Under the pieces are notes generated by a model, which saw only the letters and a list, made by a program, of their open reading frames with translations, had not been told where the DNA came from and made no database searches. From assembly GCA_944548615.1 (NCBI GenBank), contig OX155951.1, forward strand, positions 41,273,964 through 41,337,963: a DNA stretch of 64,000 nt, read 5' to 3'. Numbering within the stretch: position 1 is the stretch's first letter; the number at the start of each line of letters is the position of its first letter. Position numbers and translations under genes: made by a program. Shown piece by piece: positions 22,088 through 33,494 of this stretch. The DNA comes from Micropterix aruncella (taxonomy: Eukaryota > Arthropoda > Insecta > Lepidoptera > Micropterigidae).

Positions 22088-25079
22088 TGTAAAGAAAATT
22101 TTTAACTATCCTTAGGCCCCACCAGTTGGGTGCCATATGTAGAGTTGATTTTTTACTACTACTTCTCACTTCTATTTCTATCTGTGAGTTATGATTTTAT
22201 ATTCTCTATGTTATGTTAAGATACTTTCAAAGTCTATTGGCCCACCACATTGGGACGTCATTTGTAGAGAAGATTTTACTATATCTATTTCAATATGTTA
22301 CCACCATACAGCGACAGTGATAATATTACCTTCAAGAGGATAGGCTTCCAATACCTTGCCTAATAATTTCCCTCCTTGTATTTACTTCCTCAATGAAACA
22401 AATCTTCTCCAATTAATAATCCATATATTAAACCAAAATGCATATTTAAACAATTAAAATTATAACTTTTTCTATTTAGTTTAAGTACTATTATTGTGAA
22501 TTATATTTATAATAATGAGCGCCTAATTCACCACAAAATATTTACAATTTATTCTTTGAGTTATTTTCGATCGATTATTTGTCGATGACAACAATGGCTG
22601 CGTTCAGTCGATTGTTAATAAAATAATATTAATAATGATAATGCATGAGTTTAAATCTCCGCCGTGAAATTCGACAATTAGATTCTAATCCTTTATTTAT
22701 TTAAATGTGTTCAATGTCAATTTATATTGAAACATGAATCGTAATGTTTACATACAACAATAAAATTACTTATAAACTAACACACTGTCAACTAGTCGAT
22801 GGCGTTCCAGTGATATAATGAATTTAAATGACCGCAGTCGCTAATGCCCGATATAAACTACGACCTGGTTACCATTCAGTCCACTGAATGTCCATATGGT
22901 TTTCGTTCTATTATTTCTATTAATACTATTCCCTCCCCGTTATCCTTGAAACCCCATCGATCAGTCAAAACAAAAAAACCTTAATATAATCTACAATTTT
23001 CCTTATCTTTAATTTTATTCTAACATTCAGTATAATTCGAATGTTTCCTTAACTAGTTTCCAAATTAAAAGCACATTATATAATGGCTGGTGTCTGAATC
23101 AACGGAGTTAGCAAAGGCTAACTCTCTTCCAAATTAAATAATAGTCTGACTAGAGGTTTACCTCGTAGAACTGTCAACGACTATTCATATCAATCGATGT
23201 TAAATGCCTCATTTTTAGTTAACGTGCAAATATGTAGAAATCACGCTTTTACGTTACAACTACTTAATATTTCTAATAATTCCAACAAACCCACAAAACT
23301 CGAATATTTATAACCCCAAAAAATATACAACAATGACAATATTGGTTGCTAGCTTCGGCCCAAATAATTAAATAACGCCAGCTTCGGCAAAATAAACTTA
23401 CATATTTTTAGTACATCTTTGCCGACAATGACTCTCGGCTATACTTCCCGTATTTACAGCTGCATTCACATTATGCACTTATAACTAATGTCAATCTTCG
23501 ATGTGTTGTTGCATTCCTAGAAATCTGCCATACCACGACGAATGCCTTTTTAGAAACCCCAGCCGCTTACTATCGTACTGCAATTTTCAAGCCGTTACTG
23601 CATTCTCATCAATGTTTTTCCCTTATTTCGACGCTAATTTATACACCTCCGAAGAACGCTCGCAATGTTGTGACATATTGGTCTGACTTTGCCTCGTCGC
23701 CATCTTTGATATAATTTCCGTATTGCAACCCGACGAAATCTCGTACTTCTATTTTAATTGAAATGTTGGATTTTTACATGCCAACTCGCGTAGCTCTCTC
23801 GATTCACATTTTTAGCACTGGATTTTCAATTATTTGTTCGTTTTTAGTGTCTTTGTAAAAAGCGCCTCAATGACGAGTGCGATAAAGCGTTTCTGTGATA
23901 TACGATCTGCACACTTTATACGAATTTAAATGAACTGGGCACTAAGATGCTTCACAGCATCTCAGTGCCCTTATTTTAAACTGTTTATTCTTACATCTGA
24001 GCACCAAAATATACTTTTCTTTCCCAAACTTTCGCAGCTTTTGTGCGTGCAACTAAAATTTCTTAATGGATGCCGGAAGCAACACGTCCATCCCTTTTAT
24101 AACACCCTTATCGATGTGACCTTTTTTTGATAATTTAACCCACAACTATTGACTAATCAATCATAAAACGATCTGATTTATCTATTTTTTCGTTAAATAA
24201 CGCTCTGCCACATTGCTAACAAACGAATTTCTTAACGATAATTCGTGCTTCTAATTCTACAAATGATTTTAAGTATTTATTTTACGTATTATGAGAAATT
24301 GATGTTTCATATTCGGCGGGAAATCATCATACTTTGACTTCACCTTGCCGCCTTTCTTGTGCATCGTTTCCGCTTTCGCATTTGAAAGCGAAATAATATA
24401 ACTATTTTATTTCAATTTTATTTATTGATAGTATTTTTATCTAGTAATTCCTCTATTTTAATTAAGTGTTTCTAAATTTCCTCATTTTAACTATTAAATT
24501 TTATTTTGACTGGCAATTATTTGGTGAAAAATTCTTTGGACATCATCGATTCGGCTTTCTTCCATCGATGTCGATTATGTTTTCCAATTTCTCTTAATAA
24601 TAAATTAAATGTTCTTCAAATGACTTTATCAATATTGCTATTAATTCTCCCATAATTCCTACTATTTAATGAACCCCTTTTTATATTTCTTTGAAAAACC
24701 AATCGGTCGACTTTTTTAAGACCATAAACATGCTTCTATTGTCTATTTGTCAATTATTGATATTTACGTCGATTTTTCGTAAAAATCTCAAAATATGCTA
24801 ATTTCTTGCCAAATATTCCTGATTGTCTATATTTAAACCCCTAATGATGTCCTTAACTCTCAAGAACCACTCAAAACCCCTTTATTTATGTGACGCTGGC
24901 ACTGCACTCTATAGTTTAGCAACTGACATTCTTCATCTGTCAAGTTTAGTTCCTAATCAAATCGCTAGATGTCACTATGATCTTTTTAAAGTACAATTTA
25001 ATTTTAAAAATTCGATTAATCTATTTCCGGTTAGCTTAGAGCTGCTAAGCGATCATGTGATGATTTTCAGATCATTACA
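22088..25079. mobile_element. 2992-bp insertion in the left Harbinger copy, class unresolved
   Basis: The uninterrupted right copy shows the original exon sequence, so the ends are exact. The insert begins TGTAAAG, ends CATTACA and is flanked by GGAT on both sides (22084-22087, 25080-25083). TGT...ACA ends with a 4-bp duplication fit an LTR-type element or a solo LTR, but I found no second LTR, no gag or pol and no clear reading frame. Near the left end two related words, CCCACCAGTTGGGTGCCAT and GCCCACCACATTGGGACGTC, resemble primer-binding-site regions in reverse. The short TGTAA/TTACA inversion would also allow a DNA element. Confidence 0.6.
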
Positions 25080-25124
25080 GGATGTATTGTATGCTATACC
25101 TATATAATGTTTTACAAGAGTATG

Positions 25125-25815
25125 TTACGGTAAGTGCAAATCATAATTAATGGTAATGCTTTTATTATAAAGATCACAATAATCATTTTGCAAAGTATTT
25201 TCATACAAACATGATTTAACAGCTTGAGATAGAATATCGACGTTTACTTCGTATTGTTGTCCAGAATTTTCGTGTGTTGGTAGTAAACAGCCTTCAAAAT
25301 AGTCTTCTTCATTATCGAGGTGGCGAGAAATTGAGGGTCCGGAATTCGATGCATCGCGTGTATATTTTAAGATTGAACTCGTAGGTCTGGAAGTTGAAAG
25401 GTAGCGAGAGGTTGAGGGTTCGGGAGTCGAAGTATAGCGTGTATCTGAGAGTGAGCTCACAGGTCTAGGAGTTTGATGAGAATTAATGTGTTTGAGCCTT
25501 TCTTGTGACAAATAAGTATTAATAAAATTTTGACAAATAATAGCATTTGCTAATGGTAAACCACGTAATTGGTTTGCCACATGTTGGCCGAATGTATCAA
25601 ATTTATCATGACGGATACTTTGAGCTAAAGATTCTAATCTCCCGACTGCTTCAAAATAGGCGGGTCTTTATTTTGGGCACGCTCCGTACGTTTCTTTGGA
25701 GACAAAAACTTTTATTTCTTTTCTGCAGGCTCAGTGTTAGATCCTTGCCCAATTCATCAAAATATGATGACGCATCGCTGTTTGTGTTCACTGCTGAATC
25801 CTCGCTTTCTTTTCC
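25125..25815 (-). pseudogene. Antisense accessory frame in transposase intron, left copy
   Basis: The minus-strand exon starts at an acceptor (TATAG|GG at 25815) and ends at a stop near 25125. Frames broken by a TAA and a shift near 25690 give FGQHVANQLRGLPLANAI-like, BESS-like sequence, a Ser/Thr/Pro-rich middle with TSTPEPSTSRYLS repeats, and an acidic end (NEEDYFEGCLL). Harbinger elements usually carry a second gene encoding a Myb/SANT or MADF DNA-binding protein needed for transposition. This looks like the C-terminal exon of such a protein. Its DNA-binding exon would have lain beyond the deleted 3' part of the element. Confidence 0.6.
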
Positions 25816-25849
25816 CTATAACCAAAAAAAAAAGTTTTATTTGTTTTAG

Positions 25850-26173
25850 GTGCCATCCACAAGAGATCAATGGATGAAAATACAGAAAGATTTTTTTGAT
25901 CGCTGGCAATTTCCTTTTTGCTGTGGGGCTCTTGACGGAAAACACGTCTTAATTTAAAATCCACCACACGGAGCTTCCGACTATTATAATTACAAAGGCG
26001 GTTATAGTGTGGTGTTGTTTGCTATAGTGGATGCCCATTACCGTTTCATATTTATAGATGTCGGAACTAATGGACGCATGAATGACTCGCATATTTGGAA
26101 AAAAATCAACATTCTACAATGCTCTTCTAGCTAATAATTTGGAACTGCCGTTTTAAGTCATAAAGCCGTTTTC
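25850..26173 (+). pseudogene. Harbinger transposase exon 2, left copy (first catalytic Asp)
   Basis: The exon begins after TTTTAG at 25849 and reads VPSTRDQW, then [19 protein letters not shown], with the first catalytic Asp in GALDG. A TAA at the position of a Gln follows, then NYKGGYSVVLFAIVDAHYRF and VGTNGRMNDSHIWKK. A small rearrangement after GTAGAATG-like sequence precedes the joint at about 26173, so the second Asp (GDDAFPL in the right copy) and the catalytic Glu are missing. It is inactive. Confidence 0.75.
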
Positions 26174-26653
26174 TTAATAAAGATATAGGTTTTATGAATA
26201 CTTCGAACCGTGAAGCTATTATACCACAGGCATTCTCTACAATTCGGCGTGATTTTGATAGTCTGTAATTAAACGCTTTTTATTTGTGTACCAAACCTTC
26301 ATGTCTTGAATAGGGTTTCATTATATTTGTTGCCAAAGGGAAAGCATCATCACCAACGAAAACGGCTTTATTAGGCAGTTCCAAATTATTGGCTAGAAGA
26401 GCATTGTAGAATGTTGATTTTTTCCAAATATGCGAGTCATTCATGCGTCCATTAGTTCCGACATCTATATAAGATATGAAACGGTAATGTACATCCACTA
26501 TAGTACTTTGTAATTATAATAGTCGGAAGCGCCGTGTGGTGGATTTTGTATTAAGACGTATTACCCGTCAAGAGCCCCACAGCAAAAAGGAAATTGCCAG
26601 CAATCAAAAAAATCTCTCTATATTTTCTTCCATTGATCTCTTGTGGATGGCAC
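26174..26653 (-). pseudogene. Harbinger transposase exon 2, right copy (all three acidic motifs)
   Basis: On the minus strand the exon opens after TTTTAG (acceptor at 26654-26655) with the same VPSTRDQW start. It contains VHYRFISYIDVGTNGRMNDS, VFVGDDAFPLATN with the second catalytic Asp, and HEGLVHK. A one-base shift near 26270 then moves the reading to YRLSKSRRIVENACGIIASR, which carries the catalytic Glu in the ENACG motif, and to FEVFIKPISLL at the joint. The C-terminal end is absent. The first-Asp region is present around 26590-26560. It is a pseudogene, but better preserved than the left copy. Confidence 0.75.
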
Positions 26654-26687
26654 CTAAAACAAATGAACTTTTATTTTTTGGTTATAG

Positions 26688-27334
26688 GGAAAAGAAAGCG
26701 AGGATTCAGCGGTGAATACAAACAGCGATGCGTCATCATATTTTGATGAATTGGGACAAGGATCTAACACTGAGCCTGCAGAAAAAAAAAGTTTTTGTCT
26801 CCAAAGAAACGTACGGAGCGTGCCCAAAATAAAGACCCGCCTGTTTTAGAAGCAGTCGGGAGATTGAAATCTTTAGCTCAAAGTATCCGTCATGATGAAT
26901 TTGATACATTCGGTCAACATGTGGCAAACCAATTAAGTGGTTTACCATTAGCAAATGCTATTATTTGTCAAAATTTTATTAATACTTATTTGTCACAAGA
27001 AAGGTTTAAAAACATTAATTCTCATCAAACTCCTAGACCTGTGAGCTCACTCTCAGATACACGCCATACTTCGACTCCCAAACCCTCAACTTCTCGCCAC
27101 CTTTCAACTTTTAGACCTACGAGTTCAACCTTAGAATATACACGCGATACGTCGAATTCCGGACCCTCAGTTTCTCGTCACCTCGATAATGAAGAAGACT
27201 ATTTTGAAGGCTGTTTACTACCAACACAAGAAAATTCTGGACAACAATACGAAGTGAACGTCGATATTATATCTCAAGCTCTTAAATCATGTTTAGATGA
27301 AAATACTTTGCAAAATGATTATTGTGATATTTAA
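26688..27334 (+). pseudogene. Antisense accessory frame in transposase intron, right copy
   Basis: This + strand exon opens at an acceptor (GGTTATAG|GG, 26687) only about 32 bp from the oppositely directed transposase acceptor. The first part reads GKESEDSAVNTNSDASSYFD and ELGQGSN. A shift in an A-run near 26785 leads to a long open frame of 179 codons to the stop at 27334. It contains LSPKKRTERAQNK, a predicted helical FGQHVANQLSGLPLANAI segment of BESS-like character, Ser/Thr/Pro-rich repeats, and an acidic tail with YFEGCLLPTQENS. It lies wholly inside the transposase intron on the other strand. The function is inferred from the element type, not from a full domain. Confidence 0.62.
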
Positions 27335-27377
27335 TAAAAGCATTACGATTAATTAATTAATTATGACTTTCACTTAC

Positions 27378-27859
27378 CGTAACATACTCTTGTAAAACAT
27401 TATATATATATATCATCCAATACATCCTTTAAAAATATAGAAATCGTGCATTTTGGAACTCTAAATGACTCTGCAAGACTTGAGTAGTTATCACCGGTAG
27501 CCAAGAACTTCAGGGTTATTTCCAATTTAGTTTTCGTTGAAAGCGCCTCACACTTAGGTATTAGTATCACATTTTTGGATAAGCGTAGTAACTTTGTGTA
27601 GTAAAATCTCAAACAGATCTGTAGACATTCTTAATCGTTTTTTAAAATAATCACGATCTTCTGAACTCCATTCCACCAATAAAGAATCCTAAGCACCCAA
27701 TAGCTTGCATCGAGAAATCCACCCGCGTACCCAAAATTTACGTTTTATTATTTCCTTCTTCTTATTCTTCTTCTTTCTTTGTTCTTCGAGCAAATCTTGA
27801 GTAATTAATTTACTAATAATTTCGATACAGGCACGTAAAACACCTGTTCTGCTCAACAT
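27378..27859 (-). pseudogene. Harbinger transposase exon 1, right copy
   Basis: The exon starts at the ATG complementary to 27857-27859 and ends at the donor ACG|GTAAGTG (27378|27377). It holds the same Lys-rich stretch, WVRGWIS, DYFKKRLRMSTDLFEILLHK and, in a further frame (27400-27530), FLATGDNYSSLAESFRVPKC then TISIFLKDVLDDIY. A TAG at about 27690 and a shift near 27550 interrupt it. Comparison with it dates and delimits the insertion in the left copy. Confidence 0.75.
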
Positions 27860-27988
27860 TTTCGAAGATAATGACTTAATCGCATGCGATTTCAGTCACC
27901 TGTCTAAATGGGGTGGCGATGCGGCTTTGTGAGTCGATTCGTGAAGCGATTAGCCGCTCGGCGAAAATCGACACGTGTAAATACGCCA

Positions 27989-29040
27989 TTACATCGCGGC
28001 TCGCGCGTAATCAAGTGGTTCGGCAGTATACCGATAGATGGCTTTGAAAAATAATAAGTTGCACTCCACAGTTTCGTCTCCCTCCTCGGCTTCCCCCCTC
28101 GCCTATGACAAGAAAAAGTCAAATTTGTGTTAGCCGACAGCGTCGCCTTAAATAAAGAAACGGAACCCTTAAAACATTACACTCCTTTTTTTAGGCAGTT
28201 TGTAAAAAGAAAGACACACACTTTTTCTCTCACGTACTCTTAAATGTTCTCAACCTTAAAAAGTATACTAATTTGAAGTATATATATATATATATTAAAG
28301 TTGCACCAGCCAAGAAAGAACATTTAATATACTCCATTATAGATTTTTATCTGTAATGGAGATTTTATCTTAAATGTTGTTTCTTAAATGTTTGCAGAGC
28401 TTTTTATATATTATTATACCTTCACAGGCAGCGTTTACTGGCGTTTTGATAGAGGCGCGTAAAACATAAAAGGGAAAACGTAAAGTCAAGTGATTTATAA
28501 ACCTTATAATTAATACCTAATGGAAGCTTGAATATTTTTATAATACACAGTTAAAGTGTAGCCATGGTGAATGTTTTAGTGCAACAGACAGCTTAGGCAG
28601 TGTGTAAGATCAAACTAATAGGTACAAGGAATACCGTAGCAAAGCTATAGTTTTGTTGATCCGCTACATGCGAAACTTAAAACATTCTTATTACCTGATA
28701 ATTATTATTTTCGTTATTAATACATAATTATGCTATATGTGTGCAAGTGCGGTAGTGAAGATCTGTAAGAGCATGGTAGTGTAAGTGGGTAATTGTGAGT
28801 GTATGTGTAAGAGTTTGAATGTAGAATATTTAGAGTGTGTGTATGTATATATGCCTCTAAGAAAGCGGGACCGCATTACTGTTAATTAGAATAATATAAC
28901 TACCTCGATCGTCGCTTCGTAAAGAACTCTTTCTCTCTCTCTCTCTCTGTCTATCTGTCGCCCTCTCTTATATATGAGTACTTACATCGAGATAGCTAAG
29001 CTGCGAACGATCTCAACAAACTTCCCATAGAATTTGCGAG
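27989..29040. other. AT-rich DNA; CT-repeat at about 28929-28949
   Basis: No gene is seen. A short CT microsatellite is present at 28929-28949, and a TA run at about 28280-28297. Confidence 0.5.
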
Positions 29041-29330
29041 TTTCCAGCGATGAGAACGAGAGGGCGCCCTTTCGCGGCGCGTCTTCATTAATTCGAAATA
29101 TGTGCCGCGTCGCGGCTGCCACCCGCCGAATAATTTAGACGGACAATTAATCCCGCCATCTTAAAATTGGGTTTTACGGCCGTCGCGCCGCCCGCTTTCG
29201 CACACCTCGTAATTGTTGTTTTATCATAATATAATGACGGCGTAAATGTGCCCGCGCACTAATTAAGAGACAGGTTTTTGGTCGCGCGTCAAGTCGCTCG
29301 CGCGCTGAGTGGCCCACTCTAGTAAGCTGT
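29041..29330. other. GC-rich island with TAATTA-type motifs
   Basis: A CG-rich block is interleaved with homeodomain-type core sites (ATTAAT, TAATTG, CTAATTAAG). It is unique in the window and has no reading frame of interest. This texture is typical of insect developmental enhancers, but conservation cannot be tested here. Confidence 0.3.
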
Positions 29331-29791
29331 ACATATGTATATTTTCACAAGTTGAGAAATCCAAGATTCCCTCATTCGTAAAGGCAAATAGTTGTACTTT
29401 GATGTGAACGGCTGAGGTTTTGAACGAAATATTTTTTTCCGAAGGGGATGCTGGGGGTATCGCTACTTAACAGAATGCAGCTCCAATACAGAACGATTAA
29501 CTAAGATGACGATTTTAATTATTGTATCAATTGTAGGAGCTAATCCTAAAAACAACAATATTTCACAAAAACAACAAGTATAAACGTATGACTTCGATTA
29601 AATGTAAAATGTAACAACAGATAGCGCTGCCTGTCTTTTAGAGCGCGCTGTCACTTAATAATACACATTAAAAATGTGATTTACATATTTAACTGATTTT
29701 TTATAGTAAAAGTGTATGTTTCCATCAACGCGTCCGCAGAGACATAAGTGATCTGGTTGTCATGAAACTTGTTTTTTTTTCTTCACTTATA
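29331..29791. other. Unassigned AT-rich DNA
   Basis: No gene or repeat was recognised between the GC-rich island and the next inverted-repeat element. Confidence 0.4.
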
Positions 29792-30180
29792 CAGGTGATT
29801 TTTAGTTACCGACATCCTTAAAGGGGGTGAATCAGTACGAGCAATCAGAGCTTTTTTTTTGTTGTTTTGTAATTTAAAAAAAAAACGAAAAATAATATAA
29901 AACCCGTTTAGCACTATGCTCCATCTAGGGGTAGGTGAAATATCGATATTATCGATTATTCGCTATATTTTACCTACTGCTAGATGGCACAGCGCGCTTA
30001 ACGCTTCTCAAACTTTTTATTAATATGTAAGATTTACGGGTATGACAAAAAGAAAAAAAACGCTGTTTTCTATCAAAACATTTTTTTGTTTCTCCCAAAA
30101 AAAATCTATCAAAGTTGCTTACTTGCTCGTCCTGATTCACTCCCTTCAAGGATGCCTGTAACTAAAAAGTGATTCTGTAT
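29792..30180. mobile_element. Palindromic MITE with about 55-bp terminal inverted repeats
   Basis: The left end reads CAGGTGATTTTTAGTTACCG then ACATCCTTAAAGGGGGTGAATC. The reverse complement of the right end reads CAGAATCACTTTTTAGTTAC then AGGCATCCTTGAAGGGAGTGAATC, and both continue to GAGCAA. Inside, CCATCTAG-GGGTAGGT and ACCTACTGCTAGATGG form a second inverted pair around a centre near 29960, so most of the element can fold back. TA flanks both CAG ends, which would suit a Tc1/mariner-type duplication. Non-coding, about 390 bp. Confidence 0.65.
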
Positions 30181-33061
30181 ATTTTAGTATCTCCTATGAT
30201 AAACGGCTTTCATACGTCAAAATTACTATAAGTCGTGTTGGATCGTTTTATTTCTTGAGGGTGAGATTGTTTAGGCCACGAAAAGCTCTACAGAGGCAGA
30301 AAGTCCGCAGAGCGGCTGTATTAGCAAGCGTGGCAATGTACCGCCCCGCGCCTGGAGGTGTGAGTAATGCAATTGTATTTTAAGTGGATTATCCAATTTG
30401 CTGACGATTGTGCAAGTGTAGTTAGCGAGCGGCGGTCGGGGGCGGGCGGCAGATCCGGGGGGGCGGATAGCAGGGCGGGGGCAGGGAGCGGCAGGGACGG
30501 TCGCTCTCCCTCCCGCCAGCGGGAATGACAGAATTTCGGGAATGCCAATTCTGAAAGGTCGCCGCCATTAGGCGCGGCATAAAAGTGTTTTGTTGGGCGA
30601 CTAGAGAGTCTCGCGGTGAATTGCGCGGCTCGCCGCTCGGAATAAAGAGTGCTTCGGGTCCGTTTCGAGAGGAGGACGGACCGCTGAAGTAGCGGAATAA
30701 AAATACGAGCTGAAATTCCATCCACGACATTCATCCATCAGCTACATTAAGCATTCTACAGTAAATTATTTTCGACGCAAAAAGCTCGCCGATGCGATGC
30801 GATAAACAAGAGAGCGACCTAGAGCGCGCATTAATATAACTAAGAATATACTATAATATTACAATCTATGTATTATAATATTTTTGTATATTTCGTAGTT
30901 GCAGTGGTGTTCTGTTTTCATAGTTGAATTACAAACTGATATTTACGTAATTTGTTATAATATTTCACGTTCACGTAATTTGTTATAATATTTTATTGTA
31001 ATTCTTGAAGAGTAATCTTTAAGAATTACGCTGAATTATAATAATTGTGTTAAAATTGGTTGATATTGGTTTTAGTTTTCTAGTATTTTCTCTCTTCTAG
31101 CGGTTTTCCATAATAGTTTTTGTCTTCTTTTACAAGCTTTTATCAACTTCACAAGTTTTTCTGCATGTTTAAGTCTGTTCTGTTTAAGTCAAATATTTTG
31201 ACTCAATGTTTACCCAGTTTGACATAACTGATTTTCAAATTTCAAATTATTTCATTGATTTCAAATTATCAGTAGATACGATATACAAAAGACATAACCT
31301 AACTAGGCTGCCGCCTGTTTCAAGGTAGACCATTTATTTTAATTAAAATCATCTTAAGAAATCTATAATATTATATTTATATAAATAAACAAAATCATAC
31401 TTAATGTTAAAAGAAATGACCTAATTTTATCTAGCTTGATTGACCTAAAATTTATCTAGTTTGCGTAGTTCAGGTGATTATTAAATATTATATAGTTAAA
31501 ATAGTAAATATATTCAGGATCCTCAAAACCAGGCAACAAAAAGCTTGTGTATCAAGAAGTATTTTGGCCATTTTTCTATGGATTAGCCTGCTGTTCCTCC
31601 ATATTAATGCTTATTTTTTATTTATTTATTAGTTACATGCCTATATATATCACAAATATAATATAATATAACTATACTGTATATATATATAATATAACAA
31701 ACTATGGTATTAGCATTCTCACAAATTATTCTGCAATAAATTACATATTGATAGGTAGCTACAGACCCACGGTTAAACATACATATTTGTCATGATATAT
31801 AGACAATTATAATTAAATGAAACAACCACGTGAAACTGTAGACCTTTATCTAACTATTGGTAACTATTATATTGTAGTTAAAATATATTTAATTAATTGT
31901 GGCTTCTAAACCTGAATTTAATATTACGCTTGATTCAACCCTGGTCAGCTACTGCAAGCTATTATGTGGGTAGTTTACGTAAGTGAGTGGGTATCAGAGC
32001 TCGCAGATTTGGCACCGTTCACCCGTCGCGCCTTCGTCGGGGGATGAGTGGTGTGTGACTCACATTGCGGAAAGGAAACGCCCGCTTCTTGTTATTTGCA
32101 CACGCAAATGTGTGTGTTTATCCGACAGCGAGTTGTCGCGCGGGACGGGGATTTAGCGGTCTCGCCCATATCGCCATCCGCATTAAGATGCGCCCTAAGC
32201 CTGTTTAGCGGCCGGCTTTCCGGCGAACCTCTTGACGCTGAGCACTCTTCAATCGGCGCCGCAGCGACTGCTTTTTTTATCTCTTGTATGCCTTTTCGAA
32301 TGGCTAATCAATATTAGGTAAAGCGACTGGTTGTCAGGTCTGAGCAACGCGAGATCTAAATTATGAAAAAAGTTAATATTTTTACAGAATGATAGTAAGT
32401 TCGTATATTTCACTTTCCAAGTCAATCCGCACAAATTTCTCCCATCAAACAAGTAACCAAGCCGTTTACTAAAAATGCACTCAGTAACTTGTAACCCTGG
32501 TCCTCATTTTCAGAAGTTGCTACGAGCTGTGGTATCAGCGAAGAAGCAAAATTCTCAATAATGTGCAAATGCGTGCACGTTATTTATCAAAGAAAACCAC
32601 TTAAATGATATCCAAAAGTCACTTGTTACTCGACGCTGATAAAACGGCAAAATATCAGCGGAGTTATGCATTTTAGCGGAATTATACGAAAAATAATATT
32701 TTGCAGATTTTTATATTCGAAACGGAGCGGTTTATATACGGCGGTAATGTTGCGGCGTTGGTAATCGAATTCTCAGTAAAACGGGAGCACATATCACGAG
32801 TAGATATATTTTTTCATTCGAATGCTCCATAAAACACTGTTAGTGCCATTTGTCAGTGAGCAGCGATACCTTCTGTTGTCTGCGTCTAAAGACGTTTCAA
32901 GACAAGGTCTCCTGTTAATGCGTGCTATAATATAAGTATACATTGTAATGCTGTTAAATGCTAACATTATAAAAGATTTGACAATTTTTTATCAAAACCT
33001 ATCTTCACGACTCATTACTTTAACGTGTTTCTCGCAGTTCTCGTGGTGATATCTCCACTTA
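30181..33061. other. Gene-free DNA with GC-rich islands at 30310-30840 and 31980-32300
   Basis: The two islands are CG-rich and unique in the window. Open frames across them (for example 30321-30734, minus) are compositional with no domain. The middle is AT-rich and includes a short tandem duplication of ACGTAATTTGTTATAATATT near 30944-30990. Confidence 0.4.
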
Positions 33062-33445
33062 GGCCCGTTTCAGAGTTCGCCGGTTAGTGGGTCGCGTGTA
33101 GGTCGCGCGTGTGACTGCCATCCGCACGTTATCACCTCTTTCAGAGTTCGGCGAGTTACTATCCGCCTGCCGCTAGCCAAGCACAGTCACAATGTCGAAA
33201 GCAATGGCAGTAAAAGTAAAGTGCAAAGGGAAGATGGAAATTTGGGGCTGTTATGTTACACGAGTTGTTACGTTAGACAAGAGCATTAAATTCTCAAAAT
33301 GCAACGATTATCAATCATTTTATTTTGTTAAAGTGTACTCGTACAACGCGCGCATGCTGCCGATCCTAACTTTGAAAACGTAACATGCAGCGAATAGCCG
33401 GTTGGGCAAATCACCGGTCGGCCGTACCAGAACACGCCACTGGCC
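33062..33445. mobile_element. Inverted-repeat element related to 9192-9438
   Basis: After TTA at 33059-33061 the left end reads GGCCCGTTTCAGAGTTCGCC then GGTTAGTGGGTCGCG. Near 33400-33445 an inverted, diverged counterpart occurs (CACCGGTCGGCCGTACCAGA then ACACGCCACTGGCC). A TTTCAGAGTTCGGCGAG word is repeated inside at about 33141. A 63-codon frame (33192-33383) has no known domain. The right boundary is uncertain. Confidence 0.4.
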
Positions 33446-33494
33446 GCACGGCGCTGCTCTGTAAGCGCCAAGCACCGTGCGAAATATACAAAAC

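Larger units (their letters stand above)
21532..27988. mobile_element. Tail-to-tail PIF/Harbinger palindrome with two outward 5' ends
   Basis: The left end (TGGGGTGTTTACACGGTTCG, + strand) and the reverse complement of the right end (TGGCGTATTTACACGTGTCG) match, and the match continues inward through both copies. The left copy runs + from 21532 to about 26173. The right copy runs - from 27988 to about 26174. Each has transposase exon 1, an intron holding an antisense frame, and part of exon 2, then stops at the joint, so both 3' ends are missing. Outside the termini homology stops at once. In element orientation both copies are preceded by TAA, the usual Harbinger target. On the + strand this reads TAA on the left and TTA on the right, so the pair is not flanked by one direct duplication. 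A 3.0-kb insertion splits the left exon 1. Confidence 0.78.

Noticed and set aside
22088..25079. Calling the insertion an LTR retrotransposon
   Set aside because: The ends fit, but I found no second LTR, no gag/pol and the primer-site-like words are at the wrong end for either orientation. Left unresolved.
21532..27988. Calling the palindrome a single transposable unit that jumped as a whole
   Set aside because: The flanking triplets are TAA and TTA on the same strand, not a direct duplication, although the exact element ends are uncertain by a few bases.
30321..30734. 137- and 102-codon minus-strand frames
   Set aside because: They are in a GC-rich island where stop codons are scarce. The residues are Arg/Pro/Ser-rich with no domain and no splice context.
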